A stretch of DNA of 52,968 nucleotides. Source: Gemmatimonadaceae bacterium (GTDB lineage Bacteria; Gemmatimonadota; Gemmatimonadetes; Gemmatimonadales; Gemmatimonadaceae). How positions within the stretch are numbered: position 1 is the stretch's first letter; every line of letters starts with the position of its first letter. The notes beneath the pieces are model-generated. The model had not been told where the DNA came from and ran no database searches. It saw nothing but the letters and a program-made list of their open reading frames with translations. This document shows positions 24,131-33,735 of the stretch, in pieces. The stretch spans positions 1 to 52,968 of the forward strand of contig JALHNZ010000022.1 in NCBI GenBank assembly GCA_022843265.1, in the 5' to 3' direction. A program made the position numbers and the translations under genes.

Positions 24131-24173
24131 GGACCCGCGTCACGCCACGTGCGGTGACGCTGCAGTACATAGA

Positions 24174-24212
24174 AAAGCGGGGCGCCGACCACTGTGGTCG
24201 GCGCCCCGCTTT
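24174..24212. terminator. Bidirectional terminator
   Basis: A perfect 39-nt palindrome (19-nt arms around 24193) between the convergent CHRD lipoprotein and thiolase genes. The outer AAAAG/CTTT flanks supply short T-runs for both strands. Confidence 0.9.
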
Positions 24213-24237
24213 GTCATGCGCGCGTCGCGGCGCTCGT

Positions 24238-25401
24238 TCAGTACACTTCAAACAATCCGGCTGCGCCCATGCCGCCACCAATGCACATCGTGACGAGTCC
24301 GAGTCCGCCACCGCGACGTTGCAGCTCATGCACCAGCTGCGTGGTCAGTTTGGCACCAGTTGCGCCCAACGGATGACCAAGCGCAATCGCGCCGCCATTC
24401 ACATTGGTGATCGCCGGGTCCATTCCCAGATCGTTCATGACGGCGAGGGCCTGCGCCGCGAACGCTTCGTTGAACTCAATGAGCTTGACGTCACTGAGCG
24501 AAACACCGGCGCGTGCGAGCGCTTTGGGTACCGCATTGATCGGGCCAATGCCCATGATGTCGGGCGACACGCCGGCCGTGGCAAACGTCACGAACCGCGC
24601 GATGGGTTTGAGCCCGAGTGCATCGGCTTTGGCGCGACTCATGAGCAATACGGCCGACGCGCCATCTGAGAACGGGGATGCATTGCCCGCTGTCACCGTG
24701 CCCTTGGCGGAGAATGCAGGGCGAAGCGCGGCCATCTGCTCGCGCGTGGTTTCCGGACGCGGGGTTTCATCTACCGTGAAGACGTGCTCCGTTGTTGTGC
24801 GACGCGCACCCTCCCAGCTGTCGCGCGTTACCGTGACAGGCACGATTTCTGGCGCAAACACTTTGCTTGCGAGCGCCGCACCCGCTTTCTGCTGTGAAGC
24901 AAACGCAAAGTCATCGGCCATCTCTCGCGTGATGCCCCATTGTTTGGCCACACGCTCGGCTGTGAAACCCATGCCGATATAACTCTCGGTGATTTCCGGC
25001 GAGAGCCGCGTGTGATATCCAGACATTGGCACCTGCGACATCATCTCGATGCCGCCGGCGAGAATCACATCAGCATGACCCGCGATGATTGCCTGCGCGC
25101 CGTACGCTACCGCCTGCAGGCCAGACGAACAAAACCGATTGATGGTCGCGGCTGATGTTTCCACCGGGAAGCCCGCTCGCAACCAGGCGAGTCGCGCGTG
25201 GTTGAGCCCCTGCGAGGCTTCGGGCATGGCACAGCCCCACTGCACATCATCAACAATGGCGGCATCAATACCGGCCCGCGCGATGGCTTCGCGCATCACC
25301 GCAGACGAGAGATCAACCGGATGAATGGACGCCAGTGCGCCGTCTGCTTTGCCGCGTGCGACGGCCGATCGCACAGCGCTCACGATTACGACTTCAGTCA
25401 T
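24238..25401 (-). CDS. fadA: Acetyl-CoA C-acyltransferase (thiolase)
   Basis: 387 residues, typical. Catalyses thiolytic cleavage of 3-ketoacyl-CoA to acetyl-CoA and a shortened acyl-CoA. Catalytic Cys in NRFCSSGLQAV (about 87), His in GGAIALGHPLGATGA (about 342), second Cys in TMCIGGGMGAAG (about 372), and FNEAFAAQ (about 312). The ATG at 25401 has GAGGAG in front. It is 22 bases downstream of the multifunctional oxidation gene and shares its operon; together they cover the last three steps of beta-oxidation. Cytoplasmic. A terminator separates it from the CHRD gene. Confidence 0.94.
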   Translation of the reverse strand: MTEVVIVSAVRSAVARGKADGALASIHPVDLSSAVMREAIARAGIDAAIVDDVQWGCAMPEASQGLNHARLAWLRAGFPVETSAATINRFCSSGLQAVAYGAQAIIAGHADVILAGGIEMMSQVPMSGYHTRLSPEITESYIGMGFTAERVAKQWGITREMADDFAFASQQKAGAALASKVFAPEIVPVTVTRDSWEGARRTTTEHVFTVDETPRPETTREQMAALRPAFSAKGTVTAGNASPFSDGASAVLLMSRAKADALGLKPIARFVTFATAGVSPDIMGIGPINAVPKALARAGVSLSDVKLIEFNEAFAAQALAVMNDLGMDPAITNVNGGAIALGHPLGATGAKLTTQLVHELQRRGGGLGLVTMCIGGGMGAAGLFEVY

Positions 25402-25423
25402 GGATTCTGTCTCCTCGTCGCAA

Positions 25424-27733
25424 TCAGTTACGAAGCGGTTTGCCCGTGGTGAGCATGTGCTCAATCCGGGCCTGAGTTTCTTTCGTGCCGAGCAGCATGA
25501 GGAACTGTTCACGCTCAAGATCCAGCAGATCCTGTTCGCTCACGTCCCGTGGTGCGCCGTCGCCGCCGCACAAGACGTAGGCTACGGATCGGCCAACGCG
25601 CAGATCGTGCGCACTCGCCTGACCGGCCTCTCCGGCTGCCCACAGTGCGTACTGCAAGTTGCCAAAGCCTTCGCGGCCCAGTGCACGCATGCGCTTTTCC
25701 GCTGGCGTCACGTAGTCCGGTGCCAGGTCGAGCACACGTTGACGCGCGTCGGAGAGCAACGTGTCGCGATTCATGCTGATGCGATCGCCTTCGCGTAGAA
25801 AGCCCATCGCGCGTGCTTCGGGTGCGCTTGTGCTGGTGGCGGCAAACGCAATGAGCTTGAACGCGCGCTTGATCGCTTCAAACGGATCGGCTTCGTCGTA
25901 CGGTGCGAGCGCTTCGGTAAACCGGAACGCGAGTTCCTTGGTACCACCACCACCAGGAATCACACCCACGCCTACCTCAACGAGGCCCATGTACGTTTCG
26001 GCCGCCGCCTGCACCCGATCGGCGTGCAGCACGAATTCGCTGCCACCACCAAGAGTGAGACCGTGCGGCGCCACGACGACGGGGAACGGTGCGCGCCGAA
26101 TCGACATCACGCTTTGCTGAAACGCGTTGATGCTCTCTTCCAGCTCATCCCACGCACCTGCGGCAACACCGAACGATACGGCCGCCAGATCAGCACCGGC
26201 ACTGAAGGTGCGTGCGTCGTCATTGCCAATCACAAGGCCCACGTACCCACCGCGCTCCACTTTGCGCAGCGATGCGGCCAGGCCTTCCATCAAACCCTGA
26301 CCCAGTGAATTCATCTTGGAGCGGAACTCAAAGCACAACACACCTTCGCCAAGATCCACCAATCGTGCAGACCCGAAGTCTTCGATCGTGCGGCCGGCGG
26401 TGTGTTGCAATGCCAGATTGATGTTGCCAGGAATGCTCGGCACGGTTTCATACACGCCGGCGTATGTGAGAAATTCTCCGCCCTTGTAGAACGCGCCGTT
26501 GGCGGCGTCCAGCAGTACCGGCACGCTGTCGCCGCGCGCGGTGAACTGCGCGCGCAACCAGTCATGGCCAAGCAAGTCCATCACCTGGAACGGTCCGATC
26601 TCCCAGCCATAGCCCCACTGCAGGGCACGATCAATCGATACCAGATCGTGCGAGAGTGATTCGGCGAGTGTCAGCGTGTAGTGCGCGGCGTCAAGCAAAT
26701 GATCGCGCAAAAACGCTCCGTGCGCACCGCCGAGGTCGCGCGCGCCGGCCAGTCGTGCGGCGTGTGGTTGACGCGTGAGTGATCCAACATCTCCACCACT
26801 CATGCGATTCCCGGGCGCATAGGCTGCGGTTTTCCAATCATAGGTGAGAATGCCGTCTTTCACCTTCTGATAAAAACCACCACCGGTTTTGTCGCCGAGT
26901 TTTCCCTGCGCAATGAGTGCATGCACCCAGTCAGGAAGCGCGAGATCTTCACCGGTCTGCTGGCTCATGCCTTTGGTGACATGGCCAAGCACGTCGAGTC
27001 CACTGAGGTCACCCGTGCGAAACGTGGCCGACTTGGCGCGACCCACCAGTAAGCCAGTCAGTCCATCGACTTCGTCGATGGTGAGATCATGCTGCATCAT
27101 GCGACGCATGGTGCTCACCATGCCGTATACGCCCAGTCGATTGGCGATGAAGCCCGGAACGTCTTTGGCAATCACGGTGCCTTTGCCAAGAATGCGCTCG
27201 GCGAAGTTGCGCATGGCACCAATCACGGCCGGATCTGTTTCCGGTGTTGGAATCAGTTCCAGCAAATGCATGTAGCGCGGCGGATTGAAAAAGTGCGTGC
27301 CAAGAAAACGGCGACGGAATTTTTCTGATCGGCCTTCGAGCAGCACGGACATGGGTATGCCGCTCGTGTTCGTGGTCACGATCGCCGATGCTTTGAGCAG
27401 CGGTTCCAGTCGTGTGAACAGCTGCTGTTTGGGCTCGGGCAACTCGATGATCGCTTCCACGATCCAGTCGCACTCCGAGAGCCACTCCAGATGGTCTTCC
27501 GTATTGCCGCAACGCACGCGCGCCGCGGCACTGCTGTGCATGAACGCGGCGGGTTTGGCTTTGATAGCTTTTTGCAGGCCGGCTTTGGCCGGGCCGCTGC
27601 GATCGGGGAACCCCCGTTCGGGGGAACCGGGAACGTCGAGCAGAACGACGCGGAGACCGGCTGAGGCAGCGAGCGCAGCGATGCCGCTACCCATCGCACC
27701 GGCACCCACGACACCGACGGTCGTGACGCGCAT
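25424..27733 (-). CDS. fadN: 3-hydroxyacyl-CoA dehydrogenase/enoyl-CoA hydratase (FadN-type)
   Basis: 769 residues. N-terminal NAD domain: GVVGAGAMGSGIA (about 6-18), TTNTSGIP and HFFNPPRYMHLLELI (catalytic His, about 148). Then 3HCDH C-terminal segments, and from about 455 an enoyl-CoA hydratase/isomerase domain with oxyanion and Glu motifs (FSAGADLAAV, HGLTLGGGSEF, GLVEVGVGVIPGGGGTKEL). This dehydrogenase-first order is the FadN arrangement, opposite to FadB. It hydrates enoyl-CoA and oxidises the hydroxyacyl-CoA to 3-keto form for the thiolase. ATG 27733 has GGAG 6 bases upstream. It may use the enoyl-CoA made by the ACAD11-type module nearby; that link is inferred. Confidence 0.93.
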   Translation of the reverse strand: MRVTTVGVVGAGAMGSGIAALAASAGLRVVLLDVPGSPERGFPDRSGPAKAGLQKAIKAKPAAFMHSSAAARVRCGNTEDHLEWLSECDWIVEAIIELPEPKQQLFTRLEPLLKASAIVTTNTSGIPMSVLLEGRSEKFRRRFLGTHFFNPPRYMHLLELIPTPETDPAVIGAMRNFAERILGKGTVIAKDVPGFIANRLGVYGMVSTMRRMMQHDLTIDEVDGLTGLLVGRAKSATFRTGDLSGLDVLGHVTKGMSQQTGEDLALPDWVHALIAQGKLGDKTGGGFYQKVKDGILTYDWKTAAYAPGNRMSGGDVGSLTRQPHAARLAGARDLGGAHGAFLRDHLLDAAHYTLTLAESLSHDLVSIDRALQWGYGWEIGPFQVMDLLGHDWLRAQFTARGDSVPVLLDAANGAFYKGGEFLTYAGVYETVPSIPGNINLALQHTAGRTIEDFGSARLVDLGEGVLCFEFRSKMNSLGQGLMEGLAASLRKVERGGYVGLVIGNDDARTFSAGADLAAVSFGVAAGAWDELEESINAFQQSVMSIRRAPFPVVVAPHGLTLGGGSEFVLHADRVQAAAETYMGLVEVGVGVIPGGGGTKELAFRFTEALAPYDEADPFEAIKRAFKLIAFAATSTSAPEARAMGFLREGDRISMNRDTLLSDARQRVLDLAPDYVTPAEKRMRALGREGFGNLQYALWAAGEAGQASAHDLRVGRSVAYVLCGGDGAPRDVSEQDLLDLEREQFLMLLGTKETQARIEHMLTTGKPLRN

Positions 27734-27848
27734 GAACACTCCGGAGGGCGCGCGGTGTCGCGGGGCGGCCGGACAGTCAGGAGGACCGCACCACGGCGCA
27801 CGCCCGTTCCGCCACGCGAAAGGGGACTCCTGAAATGTTCAGCGCGGG

Positions 27849-27876
27849 CGGGCCAACCGGAAGGGGGATTGGCCCG
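27849..27876 (-). terminator. Weak terminator candidate downstream of msrA
   Basis: An 8-bp perfect stem CGGGCCAA/TTGGCCCG (27849-27856, 27869-27876) with a 12-base loop, between the end of msrA and the fadN start. On the minus strand no T-run follows it, so termination is doubtful. Confidence 0.3.
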
Positions 27877-27893
27877 AAAATATGACGGTTACG

Positions 27894-28454
27894 TCACGTT
27901 TGGTGCGTGGACAGCTTTTGCCAGAACAGTTTCCGCGCCTTGGCCACCTTGGGGGCGACCACGCCCATGCAATAGGGCTTGCTCGGGTTCCGGCTGAAGT
28001 AGTCCTGATGCTCAGGCTCGGCCGGCCAGAATGCCGGGGCCGGGGTGATCTCGGTGACGATCGGAGCGGGCCACATGGCCTGCGCGGTCAGGTCCGCGAT
28101 CACCGCGCGCGCCGTGTCTTCCTGTAGCGCGTCATGCGTGTAAATGACCGAGCGATATTGAGTGCCCACATCGTAGCCCTGGCGATCGAGCGTGGTGGGA
28201 TCGTGAATGACAAAAAAGATGTCGAGCAAATCACGATAGCTGATCACCGCGGGATCGAAGGTGATCTGCACCACTTCGGCGTGTCCCGTTACACCGAGAC
28301 ACACGAGTTCATACGTGGGGTTTTTCCCGGCGCCGCCCGCGTAGCCAGACACAACGGACACAACGCCGCGCAGTTCGCGATACACCGCGTCGAGGCACCA
28401 GAAACAGCCGCCGCCAAGTGTGGCGACCGCGTGAGAAGAAGCAGAATCAGACAT
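27894..28454 (-). CDS. msrA: Peptide methionine sulfoxide reductase A
   Basis: 186 residues. Catalytic motif GGCFWCLDAVYREL (about 15-28) with the reactive Cys in GCFWC, then SGYAGG, TYELVCLGVTGHAEVVQI and DPTTLDRQGYDVGTQYRS of the family, and a C-terminal PYCMGVVAPKV Cys that can serve as resolving residue. It reduces the S-epimer of Met sulfoxide in proteins. No signal peptide, so cytoplasmic. Downstream of the acyltransferase (18-base gap) on the same strand; the MsrB gene lies just across on the other strand, giving a complete repair pair. Confidence 0.95.
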   Translation of the reverse strand: MSDSASSHAVATLGGGCFWCLDAVYRELRGVVSVVSGYAGGAGKNPTYELVCLGVTGHAEVVQITFDPAVISYRDLLDIFFVIHDPTTLDRQGYDVGTQYRSVIYTHDALQEDTARAVIADLTAQAMWPAPIVTEITPAPAFWPAEPEHQDYFSRNPSKPYCMGVVAPKVAKARKLFWQKLSTHQT

Positions 28455-28472
28455 GGTGGTGAGGCGTGTGAG

Positions 28473-29102
28473 TCAGGCTTGCAGGTCTGGGTGGTACCCG
28501 CGAGTGTCGTCGTAGTGCGCTTTGATGCGTGCAATATCAACCGACGGTTCGGCGTCTTTTTGCACGGTCAGCGTTGGTCCGAATCGCACCTGTTTCGTGC
28601 CCCAGTCAATCGCCGCGCACACTATTGGAACGTCTGCGGTGCGCGCGATGTGCCAGAATCCTGAGCGCCACTTGTCCACCTTGAATCGCGTGCCTTCCGG
28701 TGCGAGCACGAGTACGAGCTGCTCGCGCTGCGTAAACTCATGGGCGCTGCGGTCCACTACCGCGTTGGCCGTTTTTCGGTTGACGGGAATGCCGCCAACG
28801 GCACGCATGAACCAGCCGAGTGGTGGTTTGAACAGTGTGTCTTTGCCTAGAAACTTGACGCGAAAACCCAGCGCCCATTTCGCGGCGAGCCCTACCGGAA
28901 AATCCCAGTTGGACGTGTGGGGTGCGACGATGACCACGAACTGCGGAAGGTCAGGAATGGCACCGGTCAGTTTCCATCCGGCGAGACGCAGCATCAGATG
29001 CCCAACAAACCTGAACACGCGGCCACGATGCTGTGGCACTGCGGGGCCGAGTACCGGCGTTGGCAGTATGGCGAGGGTACCGCTGGCGGGAGTTGGTGAC
29101 AT
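28473..29102 (-). CDS. PlsC-type glycerolphosphate acyltransferase
   Basis: 209 residues. The acyltransferase H-x4-D motif is APHTSNWDFP (about 55), followed by FLGKDTLFKPPLGWFMRAVGGIPVNR and LAPEGTR (about 135). These are the four blocks of 1-acyl-glycerol-3-phosphate acyltransferases, enzymes of phospholipid synthesis at the inner membrane; a single hydrophobic N-terminal stretch is consistent. Which acyl acceptor is used cannot be told. Start uncertain: ATG 29102 lies only 16 bases from the divergent msrB start; GTG 29018 matches the usual family start better and would leave a normal promoter region. Confidence 0.85.
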   Translation of the reverse strand: MSPTPASGTLAILPTPVLGPAVPQHRGRVFRFVGHLMLRLAGWKLTGAIPDLPQFVVIVAPHTSNWDFPVGLAAKWALGFRVKFLGKDTLFKPPLGWFMRAVGGIPVNRKTANAVVDRSAHEFTQREQLVLVLAPEGTRFKVDKWRSGFWHIARTADVPIVCAAIDWGTKQVRFGPTLTVQKDAEPSVDIARIKAHYDDTRGYHPDLQA

Positions 29103-29118
29103 GCGGTTAATTTGAGCT

Positions 29119-29562
29119 ATGTCTGACAAGATCCGCAAGAGCAACGACGAGTGGGCCGCGCAGCTCACGAAGATCCAGTACAAAGTGACCCGTGAACACG
29201 GCACTGAGCCAGCGTTTACGGGGGAGTACTGGGACCATCACGACGCGGGCACGTACCACTGTGTGTGCTGCGGTGCGCCACTGTTTGCATCGGATACCAA
29301 GTATGACTCTGGCACCGGGTGGCCGAGTTACTGGGCGCCGATCAGCGAGCACGCGGTCGAAACGACACGTGATCGCAGCTGGTTCATGGTGCGCACCGAG
29401 GTGCATTGTGCGCGTTGCGACGCGCATCTTGGGCACGTGTTTGACGATGGCCCCGCGCCGACCGGACTGCGGTACTGCATGAACAGCGCGTCGTTTACGT
29501 TCGCCGAGCGCGGTGAAGCATCGGCGAAGGACGGAACGTCTTCAGACGAGGCGGCGCGATGA
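29119..29562 (+). CDS. msrB: Peptide methionine sulfoxide reductase B
   Basis: 147 residues. Structural zinc CxxC pairs CVCCGAPL and [12 protein letters not shown], the [12 protein letters not shown] substrate motif (about 61-72), and the catalytic Cys in [11 protein letters not shown] (about 124). It reduces the R-epimer of Met sulfoxide, complementing MsrA. The Asp- and Lys-rich N-terminus lacks a signal peptide. Its stop overlaps the ATG of the following membrane-protein gene by 4 bases. Divergent from the acyltransferase. Confidence 0.95.
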   Translation: MSDKIRKSNDEWAAQLTKIQYKVTREHGTEPAFTGEYWDHHDAGTYHCVCCGAPLFASDTKYDSGTGWPSYWAPISEHAVETTRDRSWFMVRTEVHCARCDAHLGHVFDDGPAPTGLRYCMNSASFTFAERGEASAKDGTSSDEAAR

Positions 29563-30524
29563 GATCGTGGTCGATGGCGCGCTGCGTCGCGCTCGCGTCG
29601 CTGCTGCCGGCGATGCTCGCTGCACAGTCCGGTCCGAACATGACGGTGGCCGTCGAACCGTCGCACGTGGCGGCGATTGCGTCGCGCGTCCCTGCGGGAA
29701 CGGTCGCGCTCGCGCTTGGCAATGTCGGCATCGCGTCCACCGACGCCGACGTGTTGTTCTACAATCCCGGCATGCTCACCTCGGGGCGCGGGATGTCTCT
29801 GTCCGCACAGCGCTACAACGGCAATGGTACCGCTGCGTCGATGGCGGCAACGCAACTGGTGGGTTCTGTCGGCTTCGGAATTGGCGTGCGTTTCGCGGAT
29901 TGGCGCGGACCGCTGGGATTCGGTTATGCAGAAGCGGTGCGCGACGGACTTGGTGTGCTTGGATTGCCGGGAGCGGCACGCGCATCGAGCACGGCGCTCA
30001 CCGCCGCTGCGGCGCGTGCACTCGGTCCGGTGCGGCTCGGTGTGAGCGCGACGTACGCTCGTGAGACGTACGCGGCGCGGCACGATGAGACGACGCACTT
30101 CGACGTAGGCGTGGTGTGGCCCACCGGGCCCGGCAATCTCGCCTTGACGGTGCAGCATGAAGGTGCGCCCCTGGAAATAGCGGATGGTTTTCAAGAGTTC
30201 GAGGGCGCCGCCGAATGGCGCGCGACGCTGGGGTACGGCGCCTGGGGCTTTCCGCTCGCGACGTTCTGGGATTTCGGCGGCACGGCGCAGCTGTCCGTTG
30301 ACGAAGCAGGAAAGGTGCGGAGTGCCGGAGGCGTCGAGCTCACATACGTCCCGGTCGAAGGCGTCTCGATCGCTGCTCGTGTAGGAAGCCGGTCCACGAT
30401 TGGCAATGAACTGCCGATCACGGGTGGCCTGGGTTTGTCACTCGATCGTTATTCGCTTGACTACGCGCTTGAGTCCTTCCGCGGTGGGGTGCGGGCGCAT
30501 CGTGTCGGTTTGCGAGTTCGATAG
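29559..30524 (+). CDS. Exported outer-membrane beta-barrel protein
   Basis: 321 residues. A Sec signal ([23 protein letters not shown]) is followed by Gly/aromatic alternating beta sequence throughout, including FYNPGML (about 68), which recalls the PorV/FadL-type UPF0164 barrels, and terminal beta strands ending LRVR. No catalytic motif. Starts inside the msrB stop (ATGA), so it is translated with msrB; the partnership is odd for a cytoplasmic repair enzyme and may be coincidental gene order. A transport or secretion-associated barrel is the best guess. Confidence 0.75.
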   Translation: MRSWSMARCVALASLLPAMLAAQSGPNMTVAVEPSHVAAIASRVPAGTVALALGNVGIASTDADVLFYNPGMLTSGRGMSLSAQRYNGNGTAASMAATQLVGSVGFGIGVRFADWRGPLGFGYAEAVRDGLGVLGLPGAARASSTALTAAAARALGPVRLGVSATYARETYAARHDETTHFDVGVVWPTGPGNLALTVQHEGAPLEIADGFQEFEGAAEWRATLGYGAWGFPLATFWDFGGTAQLSVDEAGKVRSAGGVELTYVPVEGVSIAARVGSRSTIGNELPITGGLGLSLDRYSLDYALESFRGGVRAHRVGLRVR

Positions 30525-30564
30525 TCAGCCCGATGTACGGCTCGTGCTGACCAAGACGCGTTCG

Positions 30565-31137
30565 TCACTCGGGATACAGCGCCGCCAGCTTTCGCATCGA
30601 CGTCACGTTCCGCATGGTCATTGGGGCACCAAGCAGCTTCTCAAGTTTCGCTCCCGTAACGTCTGACGTGCCGATTGTTTTTGCGCATAGCCAGTAGAAC
30701 TCACGCCCGGCAACAAAGAACTGATCTACCGGTGTTTGTGCCGACATGAGCGCGGCGACGACGTCCGCGCTCGGCGTTTGATGCAACATGCCGATGTACA
30801 GAGCGTGGTTGGCTGGCGGAAACTCTTTGGAGTCACCGAACCTCATGTTCGCAATGCGCGCATTCTCCGCCGGGGTTCGCACGAACACATCGCTGTGAAA
30901 TCCGAGCGCGAGTGCCAGCTCTGTTGTGAGCCACTGTTCGACCACTGCAGCCGTCCGCGATTGCGGATCGCGGAATATCAGATTGCCGCTGGCGATGAAC
31001 GTGGCGACGTCGGTGAGGCCCAGCTCGGTCGCGATTTCCCGCAATCGGGCCATCTGCACGGTGCGTTTGCCAACATTGATGGCACGGAGGAAAGCGATGT
31101 AGCGATTCGTCACAGGGACAAGCTGCTCGTCCTGCAC
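30565..31137 (-). CDS. DUF1697 family protein
   Basis: 190 residues. The opening TNRYIAFLRAINVGKRTVQMARLREIATELGLTDVATFIASGNLIF (about 10-55) is the conserved start of DUF1697 proteins, followed by VVEQWLTTELALALGFHSDVFVRTPAE. Function of the family is unknown. No signal peptide. The initial codon is GTG; an alternative GTG at 31113 starts 8 residues later and matches the family start better. Converges on the beta-barrel gene and is divergent from the LVIVD operon. Confidence 0.88.
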   Translation of the reverse strand: MQDEQLVPVTNRYIAFLRAINVGKRTVQMARLREIATELGLTDVATFIASGNLIFRDPQSRTAAVVEQWLTTELALALGFHSDVFVRTPAENARIANMRFGDSKEFPPANHALYIGMLHQTPSADVVAALMSAQTPVDQFFVAGREFYWLCAKTIGTSDVTGAKLEKLLGAPMTMRNVTSMRKLAALYPE

Positions 31138-31182
31138 TGGATCCGCCAGTCGGATGCATGGCTCGCGGGAGGGCTATTGGGG

Positions 31183-31189
31183 GTATATT
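31183..31189 (+). promoter_or_regulatory. Putative -10-like GTATATT element
   Basis: GTATATT about 95 bases before the LVIVD-operon start. One of four GTAYATT sites; no clear -35. Confidence 0.25.
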
Positions 31190-31284
31190 TCAAGGTTGTG
31201 TTCCCACCCTGTGCGATTCGTGGCCGGCCGTGCACGCACGTTGTTGCCAGCGATCGTCCTTCCTCACGTAGCGAGGTTTTGTAG

Positions 31285-33735
31285 ATGACCAATCTTCTCC
31301 TGCTGGCGGCGCTCATGTCGCCCTCAGCGGCGTCAGATTCGACGCGCTCCGCGCCCTCTGTTGCCGAGACCCGCTCATCGGCCGAGGCGTCCGTGATGGC
31401 GTCCTTTGGATCGTCGCTGGCGTTGAGTGGCGACTTCGCGTTTGTCGGCGAGCCGCGTGGCGACGCTGGGCTCGTGCATGTCTATCGCCGCGGACCGGCG
31501 GGCTGGCGTGCTGCGAGCACTCTCAAGGCGCCAACACCGGCCGCCAACGACATGTTTGGCGTCAGCGTCGCCGCCGACGGTGCCACGTTGCTGGTGGGGC
31601 AGTCGTCCGCACCCACGTCGCCCGATGGCGGCAAGGGCATGGTGCACGTGTTCAGCCGGACGACTGCCGGCGCGTGGCAATCGGCTGGTATGCTGAACGC
31701 TGCGTCACTCGCCCCGCGTGCGGGTTTTGGCACGGCGATGCTGGTCAAGGGAGACGTTGCGTTCGTTGGTGCGCCTGGCTTCGAGAATGGCGCGGTGTTC
31801 ATGTTCAAGCGCGCCGCCAATGGGACGTGGTCGGCGGCGGGCAGACTGGCGGTGGATGGTCTCGCGGAAAATGATCAGTTCGGTGCCGCGATTGCGATGG
31901 ACGGCGATCGACTCGCTGTTGGGGCGCCGGGCCGTGCGACGGCGAAGGGTGCCGTCTTCATGTTCACCCGCGACGCCGCAGGCAACTATACGCAGTCTGG
32001 ATTGTTGGTAGCGGCCGCCGGTGCCGATGCGGCGCGCCTTGGCTCGAGCCTCGCGCTCAATGGAACGCGCCTGATTGCCGGCGCGCCGGGTGCAAATCCG
32101 ATCGCGGGTCGTCGTGGTGCAAGCATGGGTTCCGTCACGGTGTTTGAATACAGCGCGATCGCGGAGATCTGGCGGGAGCGTCAGAGTTTCGCCCCGTTTG
32201 TTGCCGGCAACGCACGGTTTGGGCAGAGCGTTGCAGCGGCGGGCAATGAAGTGTGGGTTGGTGCACCGGCTACGTCGTACAACACCGGCAACATCTATCG
32301 CGTGCAGCCGGATGCTGAAGGCTCGTGGACGAACATGCGCACGCTGGCAGCCACCGGTGTTGAGCCTGGTTCCATGTTTGGCGCCACAATGGTGGTGAGC
32401 GGAAATACCGCGGCCGTTGGGATGCCAATGGATGCCGAGGGCGCGGGAACCGTGATGTTTTTCGCGCGCAACGCGGCTGGTGCGTGGTCCAAGACGAGCA
32501 CGGTGTTTCCGGCGCCTACGGCGAAAGTGTACTCCGCCGTGAAGGGCAAAGAAGTCATGTGCGGCACCGATGGTAAAGCCGGTGAGTTTGAGTGTGGCAA
32601 CGCGTCCCTGCTGTCGTTCCTGCCCATCTCGGCCATTGGCGGCAAGCGCGGCACGAGCATGAATGACAACTGGGGCTGGACAGACCCGGTCACGAATCGT
32701 GAGATCGCCATCCTCGGCCGTACCGATGGCACGTCGTTTGTCGACGTGACCGATCCGGCCAACCCGCGTTATCTCGGAGACCTGCCCAAAACGAAGGGTT
32801 CACCGTCGGCGGCGTGGCGTGATATGAAGGTGTTCAAGAATCACGCGTACATCGTGGCTGACAACTCCGGTGAGCACGGCATGCAGGTGTTTGATCTCAC
32901 GCGTCTGCGCACGGTGCGCACCCCGCAAACGTTCAAGCCCGACGTGACGTACGATCGCATCAACAGCGCGCACAACATTGTGTCGAACGAAGAGACCGGC
33001 TTCATGTACGTGGTGGGTGCGTCGGCCGGCGGTGAAACGTGCGGCGGTGGACACCACATGATTGATGTGAACGAGCCCAAGAAGCCCAAGTTTGCCGGTT
33101 GTTTTGGTGATGACAAAACCGGTCGTGCGGGCACGGGTTATTCGCACGATTCACAGTGTGTGTTGTACAAGGGTCCGGACCAGAAGTTTGTGGGCCGTGA
33201 GATCTGCATTGGCTCCAACGAAACGGCCATCAGCATTGCTGACGTGACGGACAAGAAGAACCCCAAGGCCATTTCTCGCGCGTCGTATCCGAACGTGGCG
33301 TACGCGCACCAGGCGTGGCTTACGGACGATCACAAGTATCTGTACCTGAACGACGAAGGCGACGAGTCGTCGGGGCAGGGCGAAGCGGCCAAGGGCACGC
33401 GCACACTGGTGTGGGATGTGCAGGATCTTTCCGATCCGGTACTTGTGAAGGAGCACGTTGGCACGACCAAGGCGATCGACCACAACCTGTACGTGAAGGG
33501 TGATCGCATGTATCAGGCCAACTACACCTCCGGTCTGCGCATTCTCGATGTGAGCGATCCGCGCAATCCGAAGGAAGTGGGATTCCTCGACACGCATCCG
33601 GGCGATGATGGCAAGCCGTCGTTCGCGGGATCGTGGAGTGTGTATCCGTACTTCAAGAGCGGATCGATCGTTGTGACCAGCATTGGCGAAGGTGTGTTCT
33701 TCGTGAAGGACCGCACGCGCCCGATCGTGCAGTGA
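31285..33735 (+). CDS. Exported FG-GAP-like plus LVIVD (choice-of-anchor B) protein
   Basis: 816 residues. A short signal peptide (MTNLLLLAALMSPSAAS) precedes seven-fold beta-propeller-like repeats (about 40-415) of the pattern FGxSLALSGDFAFVGAPG...GAVFMFxR, similar to FG-GAP repeats. The C-terminal half (about 420-816) is the LVIVD/choice-of-anchor B region, with VDVTDPANPRYLGDLP, SIADVTDKKNPKAISR and LDVSDPRNPKEVGFLD repeats. These proteins are surface or extracellular, with unknown ligand. GAGG lies 8 bases before the ATG. The stop overlaps the next gene by 1 base, so all three downstream genes form one operon. Confidence 0.9.
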   Translation: MTNLLLLAALMSPSAASDSTRSAPSVAETRSSAEASVMASFGSSLALSGDFAFVGEPRGDAGLVHVYRRGPAGWRAASTLKAPTPAANDMFGVSVAADGATLLVGQSSAPTSPDGGKGMVHVFSRTTAGAWQSAGMLNAASLAPRAGFGTAMLVKGDVAFVGAPGFENGAVFMFKRAANGTWSAAGRLAVDGLAENDQFGAAIAMDGDRLAVGAPGRATAKGAVFMFTRDAAGNYTQSGLLVAAAGADAARLGSSLALNGTRLIAGAPGANPIAGRRGASMGSVTVFEYSAIAEIWRERQSFAPFVAGNARFGQSVAAAGNEVWVGAPATSYNTGNIYRVQPDAEGSWTNMRTLAATGVEPGSMFGATMVVSGNTAAVGMPMDAEGAGTVMFFARNAAGAWSKTSTVFPAPTAKVYSAVKGKEVMCGTDGKAGEFECGNASLLSFLPISAIGGKRGTSMNDNWGWTDPVTNREIAILGRTDGTSFVDVTDPANPRYLGDLPKTKGSPSAAWRDMKVFKNHAYIVADNSGEHGMQVFDLTRLRTVRTPQTFKPDVTYDRINSAHNIVSNEETGFMYVVGASAGGETCGGGHHMIDVNEPKKPKFAGCFGDDKTGRAGTGYSHDSQCVLYKGPDQKFVGREICIGSNETAISIADVTDKKNPKAISRASYPNVAYAHQAWLTDDHKYLYLNDEGDESSGQGEAAKGTRTLVWDVQDLSDPVLVKEHVGTTKAIDHNLYVKGDRMYQANYTSGLRILDVSDPRNPKEVGFLDTHPGDDGKPSFAGSWSVYPYFKSGSIVVTSIGEGVFFVKDRTRPIVQ

